Shown piece after piece: positions 1-8,539 of a stretch of 29,298 nt of DNA; within the stretch, counting starts at the first letter, position 1; every line of letters starts with the position of its first letter. The position numbers and the translations under genes were made by a program. The stretch is from Firmicutes bacterium UBA6418. GTDB taxonomy: Bacteria; Bacillota; Clostridia; Peptostreptococcales; Anaerovoracaceae. The stretch lies in contig DJPG01000036.1 of assembly GCA_002439735.1 (NCBI GenBank), forward strand, positions 15,927 through 45,224. Direction: 5' to 3'. The notes beneath the pieces are model-generated. The model was not told the origin of the DNA. It saw only the letters and a list, made by a program, of their open reading frames with translations, and ran no database searches.

Positions 1-174
1 CCCAAAGAAGATATCCACGCCGCCGCCCTCAAATTTTCCGCGCACGGCGTACGGCGGCTTCCGGTCGTAGAAAACGAAAAGCTGGTCGGCATCCTCTCTC
101 TTAAGGATCTTGCGAAGAAGCGCATTTTTATCGCTGAAATCGGTCACATCATCTACGAGATCAGCAACCGCTGA
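1..174 (+). CDS. CBS-domain protein, C-terminal fragment (cut by window edge)
   Basis: The first frame is open from base 1 to a TGA at 172-174, giving 57 residues without a start, so the gene begins outside the window. The peptide contains HGVRRLPVVENEKLVGILSL, the typical second half of a CBS motif (xRRLPVV, then a short turn, then LVGILSLKDL). CBS pairs bind adenosyl ligands such as AMP, ATP or SAM and regulate the protein or stand alone. Only the last CBS repeat is visible, so the full architecture cannot be told. It converges on rnr, with a hairpin between them. The family is secure; the function is open. Confidence 0.75.
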   Translation, partial: PKEDIHAAALKFSAHGVRRLPVVENEKLVGILSLKDLAKKRIFIAEIGHIIYEISNR

Positions 175-254
175 TCGCCTCCGAACGGCATGATCTTGAC
201 CGCTTCTTCTTTGAAACAAACCTTTTGCAACATCTGTTTTCGCTTCTAACAAAG

Positions 255-280
255 AAAAAGCTCTTTTTCAAGAGCTTTTT
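255..280. terminator. Bidirectional rho-independent terminator between CBS gene and rnr
   Basis: An 11-bp perfect stem, AAAAAGCTCTT at 255-265 with AAGAGCTTTTT at 270-280 and a TTTC loop, gives a T-tract on both strands. It serves the + strand CBS gene and the - strand rnr, and it overlaps the rnr stop codon at 279-281 by two bases. Confidence 0.8.
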
Positions 281-2366
281 AATTCTCCAAGATCGCAAAG
301 TCGATCTGCTGTTCCGCCGGCCGCGCGTCCAGTACGCGGATCCGCACGCGCTCGCCGAGCTGATACGGATGTCTGAGGTTACGCGCAAAGGCCATGCCTT
401 CGACGGTGTTTGGCAGCTCGACATAGACACCGAATTCCGTTACCCCGCTGATGATTCCTTCCGCTTCTTCGCCGATATGATCCAGCATATACTGGCATTT
501 TTTGAGCTTATCGACTTCTCGTTCCAGTTCCTGCGCCTTGCGTTCGGTGCGGGAGGAAATATCCGCAGCTTGCACGACGTCATCCCGGTATTTTGCGAGT
601 TTCGCCTCCGTCATGCGATTGTTGACGGACTCCTTAATGATGCGATGGATCATCAGATCCGGATAGCGCCGGATCGGCGATGTAAAGTGACAGTAATAGC
701 GGAATGCCAGGCCAAAATGCCCACCGCATTCCGGGCTGTAATAGGCCTTTTTCATCGTCCGCAGCATGACACGGTTGACCACGCCCTCATAAGGTTCGTC
801 CTCAATGGCTGCGATAATGTCCGCCAGCGTCTTCGGGTAGATATTGTCCGGATTACCTTTGAGATGGATCCCGAAATTCATCAAGAAAGCCTTTAAGTCC
901 ATCATTTTCTCTGGATCCGGCTTTTCGTGCACGCGATAGATAAACGGATAGTTCATCCAGAAAAAGTGTTCTGCCACCGTTTCGTTGGCGATTAGCATGA
1001 ACTCCTCGATCATACGGTTCGCGCTGCGGCGCTCTGCCGGATGGATCGATGTCGGATGTTCGTTTTCATCGAGCTCGATTTCCGCTTCCGCAAGATCAAA
1101 GTCCAGACTTCCCTGCTGCTTCCGTTTATGCCGGAGAATCTGCGCCAGCTCACCCATCGTGCGGATATCATCTAGCAGGAACGCATACTTTTCGCGCAAG
1201 TTCCGCATGCGTTCCGGATCCGGCTGTTCGCCGCCATCCGTGGGGTTCTCGCATGGCAGATCCGTATCTTCCAGCAGATCCGAAACATCGTCGTAAACCA
1301 TGCGTGCTTTGGAGTTGATGATCGATTCCTTGATCTCGTGATCAACGACGTTTCCCTGCGCATCGATTTCCATGATGCAGGAAAGCGTCAAACGATCCTC
1401 GCCAGCGTTCAGGCTGCAGATGCCGTTGGAAAGCACCTTGGGCAGCATCGGTACGACGCGGTTGATCAGATAAACACTGGTACCGCGCTTCAGGGCTTCG
1501 CGATCCAGCCAGCCGTCCTCTTCCACATAATGACTGACGTCCGCGATATGAACGCCGAGGCGATAATTGCCGTTCGCAAGTTTCGAAACCGATACCGCAT
1601 CATCCAGATCCTTGGCGTCCGGCCCGTCGATCGTAAAAATCGTTTCTCCGCGCAGATCCAGCCGTCTTGCGATCTCCTCCGCAGTGATCTCCTCTTTGGC
1701 GCGCGCTTTGGTCTCTGCGTTGACACGGCTCGGAAACGTTTGAAACAAGCCGTAACTGCGAATCATACCGAGCACGTCGCTGCCGATCTGCCCTTTTTTA
1801 GCAACGATCTCCGTGACCTTTCCTTCCAGACTGTGCTGCCCGTCCGGATACTGCGTGATCTTCGCTACCACCTTGTCCCCGCTTGCGGCACCCCGAAAGG
1901 CGTCCTTACGGATATAGACATCTTCCTGCAACTTGCGATCATCCGGAACGACAAATCCGAAATGCCGGTTTTTTTGAAACGTACCTACGACCTCAGTCAC
2001 CGCACGCGCCAGAATTTTTGTGACCACGCCTTCCTTGGATTTTGTCCAAAGATGCGGCGGCAGCAGCGTCACTTCTGCCGTATCGCCGTTCATGGCGCCG
2101 CCCAGATTGTCCGGCGCGATGAAAATGTCACTGCCCACTTCCCGCCGCAGGAACGCAAATCCGCGCGCATGTTTTTCGATGATGCCAACAACCGGTTCTG
2201 CGGAGGTCTCCGCAGTTTCCTCCGGTAAAGCGAGATGGATCCGGAACGTACCGTCAGTGCCGATGCCGCGGAGCGGCTTCGGCACGCTGCCTGCATGACG
2301 GCGGTCTGCGCGGTCGCGGCGGCGATGGCGCGCTGCCTTGGTTGGATGGGTTCTTTTATGCTTCAT
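279..2366 (-). CDS. rnr: Ribonuclease R (RNase II/RNB family 3'-5' exoribonuclease)
   Basis: 695 residues. RNase R degrades structured RNA processively from the 3' end in the cytoplasm, acting in mRNA turnover, rRNA quality control and, with tmRNA, decay of faulty messages. Cold-shock-like OB folds lie at about 58-180. The RNB catalytic core follows, with the metal-binding signature D247-x5-D253-x-D255-D256. A C-terminal S1 domain spans about 637-695 (GIISGVTEFGVYVELPNTVE). Most Firmicute RNase R proteins are 700-800 residues and begin with a winged-helix domain. Here it is replaced by a short Arg/Lys/His-rich tail (residues 1-30). The ATG at 2364-2366 is preceded by GAGAGG about 7 nt upstream, so the short N terminus is not obviously a start-site error. 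The usual neighbours secG and smpB are absent from the window. Confidence 0.95.
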   Translation of the reverse strand: MKHKRTHPTKAARHRRRDRADRRHAGSVPKPLRGIGTDGTFRIHLALPEETAETSAEPVVGIIEKHARGFAFLRREVGSDIFIAPDNLGGAMNGDTAEVTLLPPHLWTKSKEGVVTKILARAVTEVVGTFQKNRHFGFVVPDDRKLQEDVYIRKDAFRGAASGDKVVAKITQYPDGQHSLEGKVTEIVAKKGQIGSDVLGMIRSYGLFQTFPSRVNAETKARAKEEITAEEIARRLDLRGETIFTIDGPDAKDLDDAVSVSKLANGNYRLGVHIADVSHYVEEDGWLDREALKRGTSVYLINRVVPMLPKVLSNGICSLNAGEDRLTLSCIMEIDAQGNVVDHEIKESIINSKARMVYDDVSDLLEDTDLPCENPTDGGEQPDPERMRNLREKYAFLLDDIRTMGELAQILRHKRKQQGSLDFDLAEAEIELDENEHPTSIHPAERRSANRMIEEFMLIANETVAEHFFWMNYPFIYRVHEKPDPEKMMDLKAFLMNFGIHLKGNPDNIYPKTLADIIAAIEDEPYEGVVNRVMLRTMKKAYYSPECGGHFGLAFRYYCHFTSPIRRYPDLMIHRIIKESVNNRMTEAKLAKYRDDVVQAADISSRTERKAQELEREVDKLKKCQYMLDHIGEEAEGIISGVTEFGVYVELPNTVEGMAFARNLRHPYQLGERVRIRVLDARPAEQQIDFAILEN

Positions 2367-2407
2367 ATTTGCCTCTCACATTGTTCTCTGTTCTTTGCTG
2401 TTTTCGC

Positions 2408-3715
2408 TTACAGCAAGCCGTGCGCTTTCGCTTCGTCGGTCAGAAGCTCCCGGAAGTCCGGATGCGCGATGCGGATCAGCGCTCTTGCGCGGTCTGCCAT
2501 GGTCAGCGGCTTCAGATTGACGCAGCCGTACTCGGTCGCCACATACTGTACGTCGGAACGCGGCGTGGTCACGACCGATCCTGCCGGAAACGCCGGTACG
2601 ATCTTGCTCACACGTTTTCCATTCTTCAGGAAGCTGGAAGTCGTGACGATAAAAGATTTTCCTCCGTCCGACCACTGCGCCCCGCGAACAAAGTCTGCCT
2701 GCCCGCCGGTTCCGCTTTGCTGATTCCATGCTATGCACTCGGAAGCGCATTGTCCGTAAAGGTCGATCGACATGGTGCTGTTGATCGATATCATCTTCTT
2801 ATTCTGCGCAATGATCCGCGGATCATTCGCGTAAGGGAACGGGACGCAGTACATCGTAGGGTTCTTGTCCAGGAAACGGTACAGCTTTTCATCTCCCAGT
2901 GCAAAAGCATACACATTTTTTCCGTCCAGAAATTCCTTATACTTGTTTGTAACGTTTCCGTTCTCGATCAGATCCAGCATCGGCTGATTGAACAACTCGG
3001 TATGGATTCCCAGATCATTTTTTTCTTTCAGCCCGTAGCCGATCGCTGTCGATACATTGCCCAGTCCCAGCTGCAGCGTCGCACCGTCCGGAACCTCCGG
3101 CAAGATCAGTTCCGCCAGCTTTTTCGCGGTTTCATCGCTTTCCGGCACTTCATAGCTTTGGATCGGACGATCCATCTCCACCAAGGCATCCGCTTCGGAT
3201 ACGTGGATCCGATTATGCTCGCCAAGCACATACGGAACGTCTTGATTCACCTGCAGGATCACGGTCTTCGCTGCTTCTTTGATCGCCTCTCCGCAGGCGA
3301 CACCGGAAGCGCCGTAAGAGCAATACCCGTTTTCATCCGGTGCGGAAACTTCAAAGAAGGCGACATCCGGTCTTGCGGTCTCTCCTGCCCAGATGTTCAC
3401 CTGCGACAGATGCACCGAGGTAAAATCGAACGGGAGTCCGCTCCGATAGACCTTTCGTTCTCCGACGCCGACAAAATAGGTCAGATAGCGGAACGGATTG
3501 TCCTCGATCTCATCATAGACCGGCGATGGTTCAAACGCCTGGCTGCTTTGAATTTCTACGTTTTCCAGTTCATGTCTCCGGTCCCAGAGCGCGGCAAGCA
3601 GACCGTACGCCACACTGGACGCGGTCCCCGCGTAGACTCTGTCGCCGGACCGAACAAGCTTTACCGCTTCCGCAGCGCTCATCCGCTTTGCTTCATAGTC
3701 CTTTTTCCAATTCAT
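2408..3715 (-). CDS. Acetyl-CoA hydrolase/transferase family CoA-transferase (probably acyl-CoA:acetate type)
   Basis: 435 residues. This family moves CoA between carboxylic acids through a glutamyl-CoA thioester intermediate. Members include 4-hydroxybutyrate, butyryl/propionyl and succinyl CoA:acetate CoA-transferases of anaerobic fermentation. The likely catalytic glutamate is E240 in LGIHTELF. The C-terminal half has the family glycine blocks SGTGGQADFVRGAQ and SDGGKSFI and ends with ATEYG and RIAHPDFRELL, as in butyryl-CoA:acetate enzymes. I chose the ATG at 3713-3715 because AGGAG lies 5 nt upstream; a longer open frame to 3781 has no ribosome site and an unlikely Arg-rich head. A strong promoter lies 113 nt upstream. 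Exact acyl specificity cannot be read from sequence alone. Confidence 0.88.
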   Translation of the reverse strand: MNWKKDYEAKRMSAAEAVKLVRSGDRVYAGTASSVAYGLLAALWDRRHELENVEIQSSQAFEPSPVYDEIEDNPFRYLTYFVGVGERKVYRSGLPFDFTSVHLSQVNIWAGETARPDVAFFEVSAPDENGYCSYGASGVACGEAIKEAAKTVILQVNQDVPYVLGEHNRIHVSEADALVEMDRPIQSYEVPESDETAKKLAELILPEVPDGATLQLGLGNVSTAIGYGLKEKNDLGIHTELFNQPMLDLIENGNVTNKYKEFLDGKNVYAFALGDEKLYRFLDKNPTMYCVPFPYANDPRIIAQNKKMISINSTMSIDLYGQCASECIAWNQQSGTGGQADFVRGAQWSDGGKSFIVTTSSFLKNGKRVSKIVPAFPAGSVVTTPRSDVQYVATEYGCVNLKPLTMADRARALIRIAHPDFRELLTDEAKAHGLL

Positions 3716-3827
3716 GTTTCTCCTCACATCATTCACACTACGCACACGGACGCTCCGAATACCGATCCGAAAAATCCGCACGCAAAAGAGCCGCCATGCG
3801 GCCCTGTTGTCGACACATACATCTTAA

Positions 3828-3856
3828 AGTATACGAGTCTTTGACGAGAAAGTCAA
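3828..3856 (-). promoter_or_regulatory. Sigma-A promoter of the CoA-transferase gene, with a dyad over the -35
   Basis: Read on the - strand: -35 TTGACT (3851-3856), 17-nt spacer, -10 TATACT (3828-3833). The -35 is one arm of a small inverted repeat, TTGAC (3841-3845) n6 GTCAA (3852-3856), which could be an operator half-site pair or chance. Confidence 0.8.
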
Positions 3857-3886
3857 GGATTTGCAAGAGAAGCGTCAGTCTCATGC

Positions 3887-3932
3887 AAAAAAGAGCGGTC
3901 GTCCCGGCGTTTTTTCCGTCAGGTCGACCGCT
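3887..3932 (-). terminator. Terminator downstream of the lipoprotein gene
   Basis: On the - strand an 8-bp stem, AGCGGTCG with CGACCGCT (3925-3932 with 3894-3901), closes a 23-nt loop and is followed by CTTTTTT (the complement of 3887-3893). It separates the lipoprotein transcript from the CoA-transferase promoter. The loop is long for a classical terminator. Confidence 0.6.
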
Positions 3933-4014
3933 TCTGTTTGTGCGGTGTCGATGAGAGGACACGGCCGGCATGCTGCCGATCATCCGGAGGCTGCCGCCGC
4001 CTTTGATCCCCGCA

Positions 4015-4314
4015 CTAGTTTGTACGGTTGTCCGCTGCGTCATCGCCTACCTTGTCACTGCGATTGGCATTGTCAACGTCTTCGGTTCCGCTTCCGTCCA
4101 ATTTGTTGTCATGGTTCTTATCCGCATCCTTGTCTGCCGGATTGTCGCCGTCTAAGTCATCCTCGAGGTCCTCTGCCAGACCCTGATGATCGTTGACACT
4201 GTCATTGACACCGTCATTAACACCGTCGTTATTCGCATCCTTGGCACAGCCGGTAAACGCAAAGACAAAAATCATCATCAACGCGAGCAGAAACACCATG
4301 CTTCTCTTTTTCAT
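4015..4314 (-). CDS. Small Asp/Asn-rich secreted lipoprotein
   Basis: 99 residues. The N terminus is a lipoprotein signal: MKKR, a hydrophobic core, then the lipobox FTGC with Cys at residue 22. The mature part is almost wholly acidic and hydrophilic (Asp, Asn, Glu, Gly, Ala) and opens with near repeats of NDGVND. These resemble the Dx(D/N)xDGxxD calcium loops of thrombospondin type-3 or dockerin-like repeats, so calcium binding is a reasonable inference. GGAG lies 9 nt before the ATG. The gene sits 174 nt downstream of the FtsX-type permease, behind a hairpin, and may share or follow its transcript. Codon use in the tail does not look like random sequence. No family can be named. Confidence 0.75.
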   Translation of the reverse strand: MKKRSMVFLLALMMIFVFAFTGCAKDANNDGVNDGVNDSVNDHQGLAEDLEDDLDGDNPADKDADKNHDNKLDGSGTEDVDNANRSDKVGDDAADNRTN

Positions 4315-4394
4315 AAAAGCAAGCTCCTTTCATTTTCTTTCCTACGTTCCTATTTTGAGCACTTTTTTTTATTCTATACATCTCGCTGAAAAGA

Positions 4395-4446
4395 AGCAAA
4401 AACAGCAGTGCAAACGGATCACGAGGATCCGCCGCAGCTGCTGCTT
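4395..4446 (-). terminator. Hairpin terminator after the FtsX-type permease gene
   Basis: On the - strand the inner stem CGGATC/GATCCG closes a 5-nt loop and an outer AGCAG/CTGCT stem is followed by GTTTTTGC. It lies 43 nt past the permease stop. The outer stem is imperfect, so some read-through into the lipoprotein gene is likely. Confidence 0.55.
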
Positions 4447-4488
4447 TGTCATTTTTGTTTGATTTATTTTTGTATGACTTTGTATATC

Positions 4489-5838
4489 CTATTCGCTCTT
4501 GATCGCTTCCAGTGCCGGGATCTTCACGGCTTTGTTTGCCGGATAATAGCCGGACACCAGACCGATGAAAATGGAGAACGCGATGGCGAAGAGGATCAGC
4601 CACAGCGGGATCACCGAAATCCGGCTGACGTTTTCCCCGCCGAAAACTGCCATCTTAAAGGCGTCCATGGTAAATCCCTGCCCGATGGATACGATGTCGA
4701 TGATCCACGATATCACGAGACTCACGATGCTGCCGGAGATGCCGCCAAGCAGTCCAATTGTACCGGCTTCCATCAGAAACAGTGCGCGAATATCGCGAAT
4801 ATAGCATCCAAGCGCTTTCATAATGCCGATTTCCTTGGTTCGCTCGGAAATGGACATGACCATCGTATTGGTGATGCCAATCGCGGCAACAAAGAGCGAG
4901 ATCGCGCCCAGTCCGCCCAGCATCAATTGGATCTGACGAGAACTTTTTTCTAGTTCTTCGCGCATACTGGACATGGAATAGGTGTAATAGCCCTGATCCT
5001 TGATCGCCTTTTCGACCTCTGCTACCAGACTGATGTCGGAAACCTTCACGTTGATGCCGCTGTAAACGGTTTTAGTCACCGGCTGTCCCGTTGCCTTGGA
5101 GATGATATCCTTGAGTGTCGCGATACTGACCAAAAGCCCATCTGAGGTCTCATACCCTTTCCCATTATCTTCTTTCACGATGCCGGTAACCTTTAGCTCC
5201 CGCTGATAGGTATTGTTCTCATCAATCTGCACTTCCATAGTGATCGGTGTTTTCATCGGGTCAAAGAACGGGTCATCCGGTTCGCCGATCTGGTTGCCCT
5301 GCTCATCGTATTCACCCCAACGATCGACATAGTTGTTGCCGTCCGGCATCAACGTATCCATAAAGTTGTAGGCAAAGTATTGCCCCACAACCGCTTCATC
5401 ACGGCCTCCGCCCGCAGCCATGCCTTCCAGAAACTCATAGCCCATGGAGTCCATGGCGGAGGTATTAAGTCCGACAACGGTCGCATATTCTAGCTTGTAG
5501 CGGTTATTTAAGCCGGCATACAAATTGACGGTATAGTCACAGTTCATCTTCGGCATGACGGCCTGCACGCCATCCATGGAGGAAAAGTTTTCCACTGTCG
5601 CGTCATCAAGATTCATCTCTTTTCCATCAGAAGACATTCCCGATGAAACCTCAATGATCGTCAGATCCCCCATATTCTGCAGCATCTGATTCTGCTGCTC
5701 CGTCATCCCGATCCCGATGGAGACCATGACGATGATCGAGCAGCAGCCGATGAAGACGCCAAGCACAGTCAGGAACGTACGGCCTTTTCTTCGTCGGAGA
5801 TTTTCGGCACACATCTTCCATATATCAGAAAATCTCAT
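4489..5838 (-). CDS. ABC transporter permease, FtsX/MacB type
   Basis: 449 residues. Topology is that of MacB/FtsX permeases: one N-terminal membrane helix (about 22-45, starting LTVLGVFIGCCSIIVMVSIG), a large extracytoplasmic MacB_PCD domain (about 50-300), then three helices (about 305-330, 355-380 and 409-432) with the conserved SERTKEIGIMKALG loop after the second helix and the C-terminal PALEAIKSE. Such permeases do not form channels for bulk solutes; they use ATP hydrolysis to move or signal to extracytoplasmic partners (lipoproteins, peptides, cell-wall hydrolases). The start lies 3 bases after the CARDB gene's stop (translational coupling), and the cognate ATPase is two genes upstream. 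The substrate is unknown. Confidence 0.9.
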   Translation of the reverse strand: MRFSDIWKMCAENLRRRKGRTFLTVLGVFIGCCSIIVMVSIGIGMTEQQNQMLQNMGDLTIIEVSSGMSSDGKEMNLDDATVENFSSMDGVQAVMPKMNCDYTVNLYAGLNNRYKLEYATVVGLNTSAMDSMGYEFLEGMAAGGGRDEAVVGQYFAYNFMDTLMPDGNNYVDRWGEYDEQGNQIGEPDDPFFDPMKTPITMEVQIDENNTYQRELKVTGIVKEDNGKGYETSDGLLVSIATLKDIISKATGQPVTKTVYSGINVKVSDISLVAEVEKAIKDQGYYTYSMSSMREELEKSSRQIQLMLGGLGAISLFVAAIGITNTMVMSISERTKEIGIMKALGCYIRDIRALFLMEAGTIGLLGGISGSIVSLVISWIIDIVSIGQGFTMDAFKMAVFGGENVSRISVIPLWLILFAIAFSIFIGLVSGYYPANKAVKIPALEAIKSE

Positions 5839-5841
5839 AGC

Positions 5842-7683
5842 CTAAACCTCTTTTTTGCCTACTGCGTTTTTGTTGTCGTCCGCAGCGCTGCTATTGTCGG
5901 AGGTACTCTTCATTTCATCATCCCAGCTGTCCCATAATTCCTGCTCTTTTTTAGCAGCTTTGGCTTTCTTTCTTTTCTTTACGATCACAGCTGCGGCAAT
6001 GGCGATCACGACTGCGGCGACCACGAGAATCCACCATGGAAATCCGCCGTTTGTGTCCTGTCCCGGATCATCCGTGCCGGGATCATCTGTGCCTGGATCA
6101 TACGGTACGGCCTCCTGTACATTCATGGTTACCGGAAAAATCCTCGTCTTAGCTTCCCCGTTACCGTCTTCGTAGTTTATCGTGATGGTAAAGTCCACTT
6201 CACCGGTGCTGTTCGGTGTAACCGCGAACGCGATCGTCCCGCTCTTGCCCGCATCAAGATTGCCAATCTCCTGGACCGCGGTCTGGGTCGTCACATCACC
6301 GTCCACAACCGCCTCCACGTTGGACATGACAGTCTTGCTTTTATTGATGTAGTTCATCGTGATGGCTGCTTCCTGCCCCTCCTCGACGTAGTCCGGCACG
6401 ACCGGATTGGAAATCTCAAAACGATCCGGCTGGTACACCGGCACCGAGATCTTGATGTCCGATGTCGTGGAAGTCCTCTTCTTATGGTCGAGATACTCGT
6501 ATTTGAAATTGATCGAAACGTCCTGCGCAGTTTCGGTCACGGTGTTCGCGACCTTCATCGGAACTGTGATGGACTGCGATTTTCCTGCCTTTACCTTATC
6601 AAAATAGAAGGTATTGGAGGATCCGCTGATGGTCAGACCTTCGCCTCCGGTCACAGTCACGACCATGTTTTCTGCGTTGATCGTTCTGCTGGTGTTGCGG
6701 AACTTGAACGTCAGACTGAACTTAGAGCCTGCCGCAACGCTACCGCCGCCGTAGCTGAAACGGGATACGATCAGGTTCGGAACCGGACTTGCGGTATCCG
6801 CATCGGTCTGATCGTCCGTTTTTTTGACCTTTGCCGGGATATTGATTCTGGCGGAAGCCTCTCCGTCGGTCGTTGTCACACGGTTAAAATAAGTAAAGTC
6901 CAATTTCGCGTCCAGATACTGGTTGACACTCGCTACCGGATTTAACACCCGCACTTTGACCTGCGCGATTTCGGTCTTGCCGACCGCGATGCTCTTCATC
7001 TGCACGGCGGAATCCGCACTGGTCACGATCAGTGAATCGGACGGCGTGAAGGAAAGGATCGGATTATTGATGGTCGCGCTGCCGATGTTCTTGACCGAGA
7101 TCGTCAGCAGCAGTTCGTCCCCAGCCTTGACATCGCCGGCTAATTCGTTTCTGGTCATGATGACCTTCGGAGCCGGGATCGGATCCGGCGTAGACGGTGT
7201 CGGATCTTCGGCCGGTTCGGTGTATTCCTTACATTCCGAAATCGGAACTTCGATGTTCTGATACTCATTTTCCCCGTTTTTTACCATGAGTTTCAAGCTG
7301 TTTCCGGTTCCTTTGTAGGTCAAGCCCTTGATCTTGGTTTGAAACGCGAAAGTCTGCCCGCTCTTGCTCGTCATTTCGGTATCTGAAATCGTACCACCGT
7401 TAAAGCTATCGACCAGACGGGTGACATCAAGTTGTTCAGCCGATTGCTCGGTTGATGATGTTCCGTTGTATTTCATGGTAACCAGGATGTCTACCTGGCT
7501 GCCCTTTGTTATGTATGACGTGACGACGTTGGATTTTGTGTTGTAAACCTCATATCCGGTCACTTCAAAGCTGCCTTTCGCTTCTACGGTCGGCGTTTCC
7601 GCAAACGCGAACACGCTCATGGCGCTCAATATGAGCATCAATGCCAGGCTGAACGCAAAACCCTTTTTCATACATTTTTTCAT
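5842..7683 (-). CDS. Exported CARDB/COG1361-like repeat protein with C-terminal membrane anchor
   Basis: 613 residues from the ATG at 7681-7683, chosen because GAGGAAGG lies about 8 nt upstream and it begins a clean signal peptide (MKKCMKKG, hydrophobic core, AFA before ETPT at about 28). An in-frame opening to 7770 would run into the ATPase gene and lacks a signal. The body has about four beta-sandwich repeats (about 36-155, 173-285, 301-415 and 420-525) with CARDB-style features such as VKNIGSATINNPILSF and FRNTSRTINAENMVV. A DPGTDD-rich linker (529-543), one membrane helix (about 550-568), a Lys-rich stop-transfer segment and an acidic Ser/Asp tail follow. It sits between ATPase and permease, 22 nt after the former, so it is probably the extracellular partner of that ABC complex. 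Ligand unknown. Confidence 0.85.
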   Translation of the reverse strand: MKKCMKKGFAFSLALMLILSAMSVFAFAETPTVEAKGSFEVTGYEVYNTKSNVVTSYITKGSQVDILVTMKYNGTSSTEQSAEQLDVTRLVDSFNGGTISDTEMTSKSGQTFAFQTKIKGLTYKGTGNSLKLMVKNGENEYQNIEVPISECKEYTEPAEDPTPSTPDPIPAPKVIMTRNELAGDVKAGDELLLTISVKNIGSATINNPILSFTPSDSLIVTSADSAVQMKSIAVGKTEIAQVKVRVLNPVASVNQYLDAKLDFTYFNRVTTTDGEASARINIPAKVKKTDDQTDADTASPVPNLIVSRFSYGGGSVAAGSKFSLTFKFRNTSRTINAENMVVTVTGGEGLTISGSSNTFYFDKVKAGKSQSITVPMKVANTVTETAQDVSINFKYEYLDHKKRTSTTSDIKISVPVYQPDRFEISNPVVPDYVEEGQEAAITMNYINKSKTVMSNVEAVVDGDVTTQTAVQEIGNLDAGKSGTIAFAVTPNSTGEVDFTITINYEDGNGEAKTRIFPVTMNVQEAVPYDPGTDDPGTDDPGQDTNGGFPWWILVVAAVVIAIAAAVIVKKRKKAKAAKKEQELWDSWDDEMKSTSDNSSAADDNKNAVGKKEV

Positions 7684-7705
7684 CTTCTTTCCCTTCCTCA
7701 TTCTC

Positions 7706-8449
7706 TTACGCATTGCTTGCTGTATTTTGTCGTTCCTGCTGCTTGGTTCGGACATCGCCGATGATCTCACCGTCCACCAAGGTCACGATGCGGTCCGCAT
7801 ATTCGGTCATTTCCGGATCATGCGAAACCAGCACGATCGTCTGATGAAACGTCCGCGCGAACCGGCAGATCATCTCCATCACTTCTTTGGTCGTTTTGGA
7901 GTCCAGGTTTCCGGTCGGTTCATCCGCAAAAACAATATCCGGCCGCGAGATGAACGCGCGCGCGATTCCCGCACGCTGCTGCTGTCCACCGGACATCTGT
8001 CCGGGGAAATGCTGCATACGGTTTTTGAGCCCGACTCTGCACAGCATTTTTTTTGCTTCCAGTTCCCGGGTCTCCTTGTCGATCCCACGGAACATCAGCG
8101 GCATCGCCACATTTTCGACCGCAGTCAACTCCTTGAGCAGATTATAGGACTGGAATACAAACCCCAGATGCCTCTGCCGAAAAGCCGCGAGCTGATTTTC
8201 CGTCATGCGCGAAATGTTTTTTCCCCCGATCAGCACTTCGCCTCGTGTCGGTTTTTCCAGACCAGCCAGCTGGTTGAGCAGCGTGCTCTTGCCGGACCCT
8301 GATGTTCCGAAAATACAGCAGATTTCCCCTCTGTTGATGGAAAGGTTAATGTTCTTCAGGGCGATCACTCTTTCCTCGCCCATGAAATAGACCTTGCTCA
8401 GATTGTGGATCTGGATGATCGGTCTGTCTCTTAAACTTGCTTCATTCAT
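7706..8449 (-). CDS. ABC transporter ATP-binding protein, LolD/MacB type
   Basis: 247 residues. All ABC nucleotide-binding motifs are present: Walker A GTSGSGKST (48-56), Q-loop Q100, signature MSGGQQQR (152-159, Met for the usual Leu), Walker B IVFADEPTGNLDS (172-184) with catalytic E177, and the switch His H210 in VSHD. ADEPTGNLDS is characteristic of the LolD/MacB/FtsE group that partners FtsX-type permeases, matching the permease at 4489-5838. The ATG at 8447-8449 has AAGGA 6 nt upstream. It is the first gene of a three-gene run following a candidate regulated promoter, and the two-component pair lies just upstream on the same strand. Confidence 0.95.
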   Translation of the reverse strand: MNEASLRDRPIIQIHNLSKVYFMGEERVIALKNINLSINRGEICCIFGTSGSGKSTLLNQLAGLEKPTRGEVLIGGKNISRMTENQLAAFRQRHLGFVFQSYNLLKELTAVENVAMPLMFRGIDKETRELEAKKMLCRVGLKNRMQHFPGQMSGGQQQRAGIARAFISRPDIVFADEPTGNLDSKTTKEVMEMICRFARTFHQTIVLVSHDPEMTEYADRIVTLVDGEIIGDVRTKQQERQNTASNA

Positions 8450-8498
8450 AAACTATCCTTGTATACCCTTTCCCAAGTAAATCCCTTTTGCACTTTCT

Positions 8499-8527
8499 AT
8501 TTTATCGCAGCTTTCTTGCAAAATTCT
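8499..8527 (-). promoter_or_regulatory. Candidate promoter of the ABC/CARDB operon (activator-type)
   Basis: On the - strand a -10 of TAAAAT (8499-8504) stands 17 nt from a poor -35, AGAATT (8522-8527). That -35 coincides with the second half of an 11-bp-spaced direct repeat. Poor -35, good -10 and a repeat over the -35 is how promoters activated by OmpR/PhoB-family regulators are usually built. Confidence 0.5.
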
Positions 8528-8539
8528 TTAGGAATTCTT
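8522..8539 (-). promoter_or_regulatory. Candidate response-regulator box (direct repeat, 11-bp period)
   Basis: Two identical heptamers, AATTCTT on the + strand (AAGAATT on the -), lie at 8522-8528 and 8533-8539 with start-to-start spacing of 11 bp. OmpR/PhoB-family dimers bind direct repeats about 11 bp apart. The adjacent dyad ATTCTTA n8 TAAGAAT (about 8534-8555) may extend the site. The natural candidate regulator is encoded at 10176-10847. This is inference from spacing and position. Confidence 0.45.

Noticed and set aside
2342..3844. 500-codon + strand ORF
   Set aside because: It is antisense to the CoA-transferase over nearly its full length, has no ribosome site, and its composition (Arg/His/Ile-rich) is that of a shadow frame. 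The - strand gene has clear motifs and a promoter.
3893..3940. Terminator for a + strand gene
   Set aside because: The T-run lies on the - strand side only; no + strand gene precedes it.
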